A DNA stretch of 64,000 nucleotides from positions 124,001 through 188,000 of the forward strand of contig NZ_JAHTKP010000002.1 of NCBI RefSeq assembly GCF_019192735.1, given 5' to 3'. The notes under the pieces were generated by a model that ran no database searches, had not been told where the DNA came from, and worked only from the letters and a program-made list of their open reading frames with translations. Made by a program: the position numbers and the translations under genes. Positions 57,864-64,000 of the stretch are shown here, piece by piece (within the stretch, counting starts at the first letter, position 1; each line of letters starts with the position of its first letter). The stretch comes from Kitasatospora aureofaciens (GTDB lineage Bacteria > Actinomycetota > Actinomycetes > Streptomycetales > Streptomycetaceae).

Positions 57864-60800
57864 GCCGGACTCACCTCGCTTGCGGAGGACGGCAGTTGGC
57901 GGACGGCGGGCGGCGCCGGGTCCACCCAGATCCGGGGACCGCCGTGTCGCCACCGGAGCAGGAAGGCCAGCGCACCCGCCGTACCGGTGCCGTACCCGGC
58001 TGCGCAACCCGTGCCGGTCTCGTCCGGCAGCACCAGCAGGCCGTTCCGGAGGGCGGAGCGGGCGGCGATAAGCTCGGCCAACTCCTCGGCCCCGGTGCAG
58101 AATTCGGGTGACCCCGTGGCCTCGGCAAGATCGAGCAGGTACTCGCCGTTCCCGGCCAGGCCGTGGCAGGCGCTCACGCCGCTGTGCCAGCGGCCGGCCA
58201 GGACGGCCCGCCCGGCGGCGAGCGCCAGCTCGTGGGCGGTGGCGTCGCCGGTCACCTGCCAGAGGCGAAGGAGAAAGGTGCCGGCACCGGACGCGCCACT
58301 GCACCAGTGTGCGAGGCGGACGTGCTGCGCGTCGTCCGCGCTCTGCGGCCACCAGGCGGCCCCGGCCTCGCGGCGGACGGTCGCGGCCAGCGTACGGCCC
58401 GCCTCGGCGGCGCCCGCCAACAACGCCCGATCGCCGGTTGCCTCGGCGGCGGCGAGCAGGAAGGCACCGACGCCGGCCACGCCGTGCGCGAACCCCAGAT
58501 GGGTGATCCCGGCGAGCGCCGAGTCGAAATCCGTCGGCACCGGCCAAACGAGCCCGTACGGCTCGCGCCGGGCGGCGCCGAGGAGAGCGTGGCCGCAGCG
58601 GGCGGCGCGGGCGAGGAAGGCGTCCGCGTCTCCGTCCAAAGCATCGGCAGCGAAACGGAGTTGGGTGAATCCGGCGCCCGCTGCGCCGTGGCAGACATCG
58701 GGATTGGGCCATTCGACGGGCACGCGCCGGGCGGTCGCGGCCGCACGCTCGGCCAGTCCGTCGTCCCCGAGCGCACGGGCGGCGTCGAGCAGCGCCCAGG
58801 CGGCACCGGAGCGGCCGAAATGCAGCCCGGGCAGAACGACCGGCTCAGCGGCACAGCGCCGCTCGACCCACTCGGCAGCCACCTGCACCGTCCGCCGAGC
58901 CGCCGCCCGCACGTTACTTGGAAGCCCGTCCACGAGCACCGCCCGCGCCAACACTGCCAGCACCCCGGCGGCGCCGTGCTGCACATTGCAGGGATCCGTC
59001 CGCTCTCCGGCCGGCACGACGGGCCACAGCCGATCACGCCGCCCGGGCGTGGCAGTGCCGGCGAGGTGACGCAGCCCGTCATGCAGCACCCGATCGAGGT
59101 CGGCCGCGCACCGATCGGCGCCGGAGGCAACCGGCGCGCCCACACCACCCAGCCGCCGGGCGGCGGCAGGCACGCCGTGCGATAGGTGGGCCGTGGAGGT
59201 GCGTCGCTGCGGGGCAGTGGACGGCGGTGCCGTGGCGGCGGATGCCGAGCGGCCGCCCTCGGCGCTGGGCCGGCCGGTGGCAGCCGCTGAAGCCACGGTG
59301 GCGGCCACGGCCGTCGAAGGGCCGGCGCCCTCGGCCAGGCCTTCGACGCGTGCACTGGCGGCAGCGGCGGCGGACGTGTCGCTTTGCTGCCCAGCGGCGG
59401 CCGGCGCCTGGCGGCTGTCGTCGAAAAGTGCCTCGCGAACCTGGGCCAGGCTCCACCGCTCCGCCGCCTCCTCGGCCCGGAGGGCGAGGATGGCCGGTGC
59501 CAGGCGTCGGGCAGTGGTGCCGGTGCGGGCGGCGAGGGTGAGCCAGCGGGTGAGGCGTTCGGTGACCGGGCGGGCCTGGGGGAGGTCCTCGGGGAGCACG
59601 GGGTCGTGGCCGGTGGCGAGGAGGAAGTAGAGGCCGCCGAGGGCGTACAGGTCGGCGGCGGGGTCGGCGAGGCAGGTGCCGTCCGTGACCACGGTGAGCC
59701 GGCCGGGGCCCTGTTCGGGGGCGCGGTAGCCGGGGGTGCCGGCTGAGCCGGCGGGGCGGCCGGCCTCGGCGGCGAGTTCGAGGTCGACGAGCCGCAGGGT
59801 GCCGTCCGGGCGGACCATCACATTGCCGGGGGAGAGGTCGCGCAGCACCAGCCCCTCCGCATGCACCCGGGAGACGAGGTCGAGCAACGCCCGGGCGATC
59901 GGCTCGGCCTCGGTCCAGTCGACGTCGGGGGTGCCGTCGCGCCGCAGGCGGGCGGTGACCCAGCTGCCCAGCGGCTGTCCGGCGATTCGTTCCTGCACCA
60001 GGAAGACGGAGTCGTCCTGCTCGATCAGTTCGATCGCAGCCGGCGCCAGATCGCGCCCCGCGAGCCGGGTCAGTAGTGCGGCCTCGTGCCGCAGGGCGTC
60101 CCGGGCGTCGGTGCCGGCGCGGTCGGTCTCGATGTGGGCGCGGGCCTGCTTGACCACGACCTCGGTGCCGCTCGCGGCCTCCCGGCCGAGGAACACCCCG
60201 CCCTTGGTACCGTGCCGGACGGCCGACGTGATCGCGTACCGCCCGGCGAGCAGCACCCCACCCCGACGCCGGGCCCCCGACGCCGAAGACGTTCCCGACA
60301 CCGCCGAGGCGGCAGCGAACGGATCCCGCACCCACCCCGGCGCCCGGTACGACGCCCCGCGGACGTCCACCACCCGCTCCCCGCCCGGCCCGCGCAGTAC
60401 CGACCGGTACTCGCCGTCGTTGCCGAGTTCCGCCCGCGCCGCGAACGCGCCGTACCGGTAGTGCACCCGGCTGCCGGGCCGGTACGGCCGGTCGGAGAGC
60501 ACGGCGGGCCCGGGCAGCCCGGCCGTCGCCCGGTCGAGCGCGGCGGCGAGCCGCCGGAACTGCTCGTCGTCCGCCGGGTAGACGGTGATGAACTTGCCCG
60601 CCGAACCGCGGTCGCTGTTACGGGAGTTGATCTCCCGCAGCCGCTGCTCCCCGGCCGCGAACTTGAACGTGCACGGGTCGTCGGCGAGCACCCGCACGAC
60701 GGCGGCGAGCACCGCCTCCCCCACCGCCGAGGCCGCGCTCACGTGCAGCTTCCAGCCCTGGCCGGGTAAGGATGAAGCCCCGGAAGCCCCGGAAGCCCCG

Positions 60801-61084
60801 GAAGCCCCGGAAGCCCCGGAAGCCCCGGAAGCCCCGGAAGCCCCGGAAGCCCCGGAAGCCCCTGAAGGCTCTGAAACTCCTGAAGACGCCGAAGGCGTGG
60901 ACGGCCTGGCCGTGCACCAGAAGCCCTCGACGGTGACGTCCCAGTCCCCGCCGCCTCCCCGGCCTCCGGCGCCGGCCAGCGCCGCCCGCGTCACCTCCGG
61001 CCACGGACCGGCCCCATCCGGTCCGCCGCCCGTCGATCCCCTGTCCCCGGCCGTACGCAGCGATGTGCCCGCCCCCATCTGCAT
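57860..61084 (-). CDS. lanL: Class IV lanthipeptide synthetase (LanL)
   Basis: 1074 residues. Residues 105-265: phosphothreonine/serine-lyase-like domain (GWKLHVSA, FKFA, SAGKFITVYP). Residues about 290-550: kinase, with K312 in EVVVKQARAHI, D416 in LRDLSPGNVM and D434 in LVDLELA. Residues about 660-1050: LanC-like cyclase, keeping Zn ligands C928 (H-W-C-S-G) and C973-H974 (A-C-H-G). These ligands distinguish class IV from class III. It phosphorylates Thr/Ser of the core, eliminates phosphate and closes thioether rings. Residues 75-104 are a (G-A-S)10 insert encoded by a 9-bp repeat. ATG 61084 has AAGGG at 7 nt. Confidence 0.9.
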   Translation of the reverse strand: MQMGAGTSLRTAGDRGSTGGGPDGAGPWPEVTRAALAGAGGRGGGGDWDVTVEGFWCTARPSTPSASSGVSEPSGASGASGASGASGASGASGASGASGASGASSLPGQGWKLHVSAASAVGEAVLAAVVRVLADDPCTFKFAAGEQRLREINSRNSDRGSAGKFITVYPADDEQFRRLAAALDRATAGLPGPAVLSDRPYRPGSRVHYRYGAFAARAELGNDGEYRSVLRGPGGERVVDVRGASYRAPGWVRDPFAAASAVSGTSSASGARRRGGVLLAGRYAITSAVRHGTKGGVFLGREAASGTEVVVKQARAHIETDRAGTDARDALRHEAALLTRLAGRDLAPAAIELIEQDDSVFLVQERIAGQPLGSWVTARLRRDGTPDVDWTEAEPIARALLDLVSRVHAEGLVLRDLSPGNVMVRPDGTLRLVDLELAAEAGRPAGSAGTPGYRAPEQGPGRLTVVTDGTCLADPAADLYALGGLYFLLATGHDPVLPEDLPQARPVTERLTRWLTLAARTGTTARRLAPAILALRAEEAAERWSLAQVREALFDDSRQAPAAAGQQSDTSAAAAASARVEGLAEGAGPSTAVAATVASAAATGRPSAEGGRSASAATAPPSTAPQRRTSTAHLSHGVPAAARRLGGVGAPVASGADRCAADLDRVLHDGLRHLAGTATPGRRDRLWPVVPAGERTDPCNVQHGAAGVLAVLARAVLVDGLPSNVRAAARRTVQVAAEWVERRCAAEPVVLPGLHFGRSGAAWALLDAARALGDDGLAERAAATARRVPVEWPNPDVCHGAAGAGFTQLRFAADALDGDADAFLARAARCGHALLGAARREPYGLVWPVPTDFDSALAGITHLGFAHGVAGVGAFLLAAAEATGDRALLAGAAEAGRTLAATVRREAGAAWWPQSADDAQHVRLAHWCSGASGAGTFLLRLWQVTGDATAHELALAAGRAVLAGRWHSGVSACHGLAGNGEYLLDLAEATGSPEFCTGAEELAELIAARSALRNGLLVLPDETGTGCAAGYGTGTAGALAFLLRWRHGGPRIWVDPAPPAVRQLPSSASEVSPA
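60774..60863. repeat. Ten-copy 9-bp tandem repeat inside lanL
   Basis: The unit GAAGCCCCG (plus strand) is repeated ten times without interruption except a T in the last unit, encoding Gly-Ala-Ser ten times. Because 9 is divisible by 3, copy-number change alters length but not frame. Located in a loop between the first strands and the lyase core. Confidence 0.9.
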
Positions 61085-61682
61085 TCACATCCCTTCGTCT
61101 CGGCCGCTGCCCGCGGGTGCCCACTGCTCCGGCGCCCGGGCGCGGCACGGCCTGATCGGTTTCCTCGGAAGGAGCGGGAGTGCCGTCCGGACCCCGGCGG
61201 GCTCCGGGCCCGCGTCCGGCGGAGCGTCCTCCCGGCCCCGGGCCGGTCTCCCGACCCCGGGTCGGGGCTGCTGCCGGCGGCCCCTCGCTCGGAGTTACTG
61301 CCGGGGCAACTCCCGTTCGCAGAACTGAAGTTACTTTCGAGGCAGGGGAGGCTCAACGCGAAGCGGGTCACTTCACTCATAAGGGTGATCCGGAGCGGGT
61401 TTCGAATGTGCGCGAGGGGCGCGGTGTGAGCAGCAGGCGCCCGGCGCACCGGCGTGCACGGCCCGCAACGCCCCGCCCCGGCGCCTCCCGTCGCCGGTTG
61501 ACGCGCATCCGTACGCCGGCGGCACCCACGTCCGAAGCGCCCCCACCAGCGCCGCGCGAGCGTCCCGCGTGCGACCCCGCGAGCCCCTGCCCACCCCTAA
61601 GACCCGCCCCCACCCGCCCTCAAAGCCCCAGCGGAGAGCCGCCGAGGCCCGACCGCCCCCGCGCGCACGGTAGTCTCGACAG
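61085..61682. other. Gene-free region upstream of lanL
   Basis: About 600 nt without a convincing gene. Its right part must contain the Nif3 promoter, its left part the lanL promoter. GGAGTT (61291-61296) and AACTCC (61308-61313) form a short inverted repeat, followed by an A/T-richer stretch around 61321-61340. A long plus-strand frame through here is Pro/Arg/Ala-biased and unconvincing. Confidence 0.5.
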
Positions 61683-62519
61683 GTGCCGAAACTGTCCGAC
61701 GTCATCACCGCGCTCGAAGGGGTCTACCCGCCGCAGTGGGCAGAGTCCTGGGACGCCGTCGGCCTGGTCTGCGGGGACCCTCAGGCCGAGGTCAGCCGCG
61801 TCCTGTTCGCCGTCGACCCCGTGCAGGCCGTCGTCGACGAGGCCGTGGAGTGGGGTGCCGACCTGGTCGTCACCCACCACCCCCTCTATCTGCGCGGCAC
61901 CACCAGCGTCGCGGCCACCACCTTCAAGGGCCGGGTGGTGCACACGCTGATCAGCAACGGCATCGCCCTGCACGTCGCGCACACCAACGCCGACCACGCC
62001 GACCCCGGCGTCTCGGACGCGCTCGCCGAGGCCGTCGGCGTCCGGGTCACCGGCCCGCTGGTGCCGGACCCGACCGACCCGCTCGGCCGCCGCGGCACCG
62101 GACGGATCGGCCTGCTGGAACCCCCGCTGACCCTCTCCGCCTTCGCCGAGCAGGTCGCCAAGGGCCTGCCCGCCACCGCCGCCGGCGTCCGCGTCTCCGG
62201 CGACCCGGCCCGGCTGGTCAGCCGGGTCGCGGTGTGCGGCGGCTCCGGCGACAGTTTCTTCGCCGAGGTCCGGGCGGCCGGCGTGGACGTCTACCTCACC
62301 GCCGACCTGCGCCACCACCCGGCGTCCGAGGCCGCCGAGGCGGCACCGGTCGCGCTGGTCGACGCCGCGCACTGGGCCACCGAGTGGCCCTGGCTCACCC
62401 TGGCCGAGCGGGCCCTGCGGGCCGCCGCCGACAAGCGCGGCTGGGCCGTGGAGACCAAGGTCTCCCACCGGGTCACCGACCCGTGGACCGCGCACGCCCC
62501 CATGTCCTTCACCGCCTGA
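61683..62519 (+). CDS. Nif3-like dinuclear metal centre protein
   Basis: 278 residues, NIF3/YbgI family. Metal-binding residues are visible: H-H in VVTHHPLYLRG (about residue 64), H in HVAHTNADHAD, and the C-terminal H-x2-x-E in VALVDAAHWATEWPWL. DLRHHPASEA is a further signature. The family forms a hexameric toroid; function often listed as GTP cyclohydrolase type or unknown. GTG start; the gene begins a conserved three-gene housekeeping block (CdsZ and RNase H/phosphatase). Confidence 0.9.
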   Translation: MPKLSDVITALEGVYPPQWAESWDAVGLVCGDPQAEVSRVLFAVDPVQAVVDEAVEWGADLVVTHHPLYLRGTTSVAATTFKGRVVHTLISNGIALHVAHTNADHADPGVSDALAEAVGVRVTGPLVPDPTDPLGRRGTGRIGLLEPPLTLSAFAEQVAKGLPATAAGVRVSGDPARLVSRVAVCGGSGDSFFAEVRAAGVDVYLTADLRHHPASEAAEAAPVALVDAAHWATEWPWLTLAERALRAAADKRGWAVETKVSHRVTDPWTAHAPMSFTA

Positions 62520-62542
62520 CCCGATTCACAGGAGCTTTCCGC

Positions 62543-63286
62543 TTGAACGCCGCGCCCGCCGACCAGATCCGCCTGCTCGACCTCCAGGCCATCGACTCGA
62601 AGCTCGACCAGCTGGCCCACCGGCGCCGGAGCCTGCCCGAGCACGCCGAGATCGAGAAGGTCACCGCCGACCACACCGCGCTCAAGGACCTCGTGGTCGC
62701 CGCCCAGGCCCAGCAGGGCGACACCGCCCGCGAGCTGACCAAGGCCGAGCAGGACGTCGAGCAGGTCCGCACCCGCTCCGCCCGCAACCAGCAGCGCCTC
62801 GACTCCGGCGCGATCACCTCGCCGAGGGACCTGGAGAACCTCCAGCACGAGATCGGCTCGCTCGCCAAGCGCCAGGGCGACCTGGAGGAGGTCGTGCTGG
62901 ACGTCATGGAGCGCCTGGAGACCGCCCAGGCCCGGGTCGACGAGCTGACCGCCCGCCTGGAGCACTCCACCGTCGTCCTCACCGAGGCCGAGACCCGCCG
63001 GGACGCCGCCTTCGCCGAGATCGACGGCGAGGCCGAGAAGGTCCGCCGCGACCGCGAGACCGTCGTCGCCGTCGTCCCGGCCGACCTGCTGAAGCTCTAC
63101 ACCAAGCTGCGCGAGCAGCAGGGCGGCGTCGGCGCGGCCCGCCTCTACCAGCGCCGCTGCGAGGGCTGCCGCACCGAGTTCTCGATCACCGAGCTGAACG
63201 CCATCAAGGCCGAGCCGGCCGACAAGGTCGTCCGCTGCGAGAACTGCTCCCGGATCCTGGTCCGTACCGCCGAATCGGGCGTCTGA
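62543..63286 (+). CDS. C4-type zinc-ribbon coiled-coil protein (CdsZ/DUF164)
   Basis: 247 residues. A long antiparallel coiled coil (about 5-180; AEIEKVTADHTALKDLVVAA ... RSARNQQRLDSGAITSPRDLENLQHEIGSLAKRQGDLEEVVLDVMERLE) is followed by a zinc ribbon with C-x2-C ... C-x2-C (RRCEGCRTEF and VRCENCSRIL). The family (CdsZ) has been linked to ribosome stalling or dormancy. TTG start with AGGAG at 9 nt. It is 23 nt after Nif3 and 4 nt before the RNase H gene, an operon. Confidence 0.9.
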   Translation: MNAAPADQIRLLDLQAIDSKLDQLAHRRRSLPEHAEIEKVTADHTALKDLVVAAQAQQGDTARELTKAEQDVEQVRTRSARNQQRLDSGAITSPRDLENLQHEIGSLAKRQGDLEEVVLDVMERLETAQARVDELTARLEHSTVVLTEAETRRDAAFAEIDGEAEKVRRDRETVVAVVPADLLKLYTKLREQQGGVGAARLYQRRCEGCRTEFSITELNAIKAEPADKVVRCENCSRILVRTAESGV

Positions 63287-63290
63287 CCCG

Positions 63291-64000
63291 GTGGCGGCGC
63301 GCTTCATCGTCGAGGCGGACGGCGGGTCCCGGGGCAACCCGGGGCCGGCCGGCTACGGCGCGGTGGTCCGGGACGGCGACACCGGGCAGATCATCGCCGA
63401 GGCCGCCGAGTTCATCGGCCACGCCACCAACAACGTGGCCGAGTACAAGGGCCTGATCGCCGGCCTCAAGGCGGCCCGGGAGCTGGACCCGGACGCCTCG
63501 GTGGACGTCCGGATGGACTCCAAGCTGGTCGTCGAGCAGATGTCCGGGCGCTGGAAGATCAAGCACCCCGACATGCAGCCGCTCGCTGCCGAGGCGCGGA
63601 CCATCCTCCCGCGCGGCCGGGTGACGTACACCTGGATCCCGCGCGAGCGGAACAAGGACGCCGACCGGCTGGCCAACGAGGCCATGGACGCCGGCAAGGC
63701 GGGGCGCCAGTGGGAGCCGAAGAAGCCGGCCGCAGCGACGACCTCGACGACGACCTCGGCGAAGGCCGTCGTCGCCGAGCCGCCGCTGGAGACCGCCGTC
63801 CCCAAGGCCGGCTGGGCCGCCGAGGCCGACCTCGGCACCCCCACCACCTTCGTCCTGCTGCGCCACGGCGAGACCGCGCTCACCCCGGAGAAGCGATTCT
63901 CCGGCAGCGGCGGCAGCGACCCGGAGCTCTCCGAGAAGGGCCGCTGGCAGGCCGAACGGGCCGCCGAGGCGCTCGCCGCCCGCGGCAGCATCCAGGCCGT
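63291..64000 (+). CDS. Bifunctional RNase H/acid phosphatase, 3' end beyond window
   Basis: Partial (237 codons visible, no stop before 64000). GTG start. RNase HI domain: FIVEADGGSRGNPGPAGYGA (catalytic D), EYKGLIAGLKAA (E), MDSKLVVEQMSG (D) and RNKDADRLANEAMD (D), about residues 5-135. An Ala/Thr/Pro linker follows, then the start of a histidine-phosphatase domain with T-F-V-L-L-R-H-G-E-T and GSGGSDPELSEKGRWQAE, as in actinobacterial RNase H/CobC fusions such as Rv2228c. It degrades RNA in RNA-DNA hybrids and may dephosphorylate alpha-ribazole phosphate. Confidence 0.9.
   Translation, partial: MAARFIVEADGGSRGNPGPAGYGAVVRDGDTGQIIAEAAEFIGHATNNVAEYKGLIAGLKAARELDPDASVDVRMDSKLVVEQMSGRWKIKHPDMQPLAAEARTILPRGRVTYTWIPRERNKDADRLANEAMDAGKAGRQWEPKKPAAATTSTTTSAKAVVAEPPLETAVPKAGWAAEADLGTPTTFVLLRHGETALTPEKRFSGSGGSDPELSEKGRWQAERAAEALAARGSIQA

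Noticed and set aside
55731..59069. Very long plus-strand open frame (over 1100 codons) opposite the peptidase and synthetase genes
   Set aside because: Composition is Arg/Ala/Gln-rich, no domain is recognisable and it is entirely antisense to two well-supported genes; typical high-GC shadow.
60774..60863. CRISPR array for the regularly spaced repeat
   Set aside because: The units are 9 bp and contiguous with no spacers, within a coding frame.
57860..61084. Class III (LanKC) assignment of the synthetase
   Set aside because: The cyclase domain retains Cys928, Cys973 and His974, the zinc ligands absent in class III, and the leader is class IV-like.
61180..61950. Plus-strand 256-codon frame upstream of and into the Nif3 gene
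   Set aside because: Pro/Arg/Ala low complexity, crosses the Nif3 start in another frame, no ribosome binding site.

Overview
The window is high-GC actinobacterial DNA with strong Shine-Dalgarno sites, many GTG/TTG starts, 4-nt stop/start overlaps and two TTA codons. Together with a DasR-type site before a chitinase and a lanthipeptide locus, this points to Streptomycetaceae (Streptomyces or Kitasatospora). This is read from sequence alone; no database was searched. No rRNA, tRNA, complete IS or CRISPR array was seen.

Layout. 0-23 kb is mostly chromosomal housekeeping and transport: Lrp regulator, FMN reductase, MarC and DoxX membrane proteins, a lipoprotein, a GH18 chitinase with a dre-like operator, a MarR/MFS divergent pair, protein O-mannosyltransferase, a FetB-like permease, a GDT1-type Mn/Ca exporter behind a yybP-ykoY manganese riboswitch, two further MFS exporters, a MarR/cupin divergent pair, and an SGNH plus acyltransferase-3 pair. 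At about 16.37 kb two convergent genes (an ABM monooxygenase and a sigma factor) are each truncated and fused tail to tail. A transposase remnant lies at 20.5 kb.

22.9-34.8 kb is an accessory island. It has an HFCD-type flavoprotein, two paralogous XRE/TPR regulators each followed by the same three-gene cassette of tiny overlapping genes (about 390 bp identical between copies), two more very short peptide genes with strong ribosome binding sites, and a PCMT-like methyltransferase. A lower-GC segment follows, with a two-gene operon (126-aa protein plus an 852-aa membrane protein with two TTA codons) and a hydrolase remnant, bracketed by about 200-bp direct repeats made of a terminator and a leader. 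A NUDIX hydrolase and an HTH gene close the island.

34.8-41.7 kb carries a secreted ricin-type lectin and a five-gene, translationally coupled operon under a cobalamin riboswitch: a secreted alpha/alpha-toroid protein, a secreted anchored protein, and EcfT, fused EcfA-EcfA and EcfS. I read it as a B12 capture and uptake system resembling a split transcobalamin. 41.7-51.4 kb has a KstR-like TetR regulator, a glycosyltransferase/methyltransferase/toroid operon of unknown product, a block of cell-envelope genes with an amidase, and a zinc alcohol dehydrogenase behind a perfect KstR-type palindrome.

51.4-61.1 kb is a lanthipeptide cluster on the minus strand: LanL synthetase with zinc ligands retained (class IV), prolyl-oligopeptidase-type leader peptidase, a 47-aa precursor, and two half-size ABC exporters. 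The precursor core has an unusual C-x2/3-T repeat pattern. 61.7-64 kb is a conserved housekeeping trio (Nif3-like, C4 zinc-ribbon coiled coil, RNase H/phosphatase) running off the window end.
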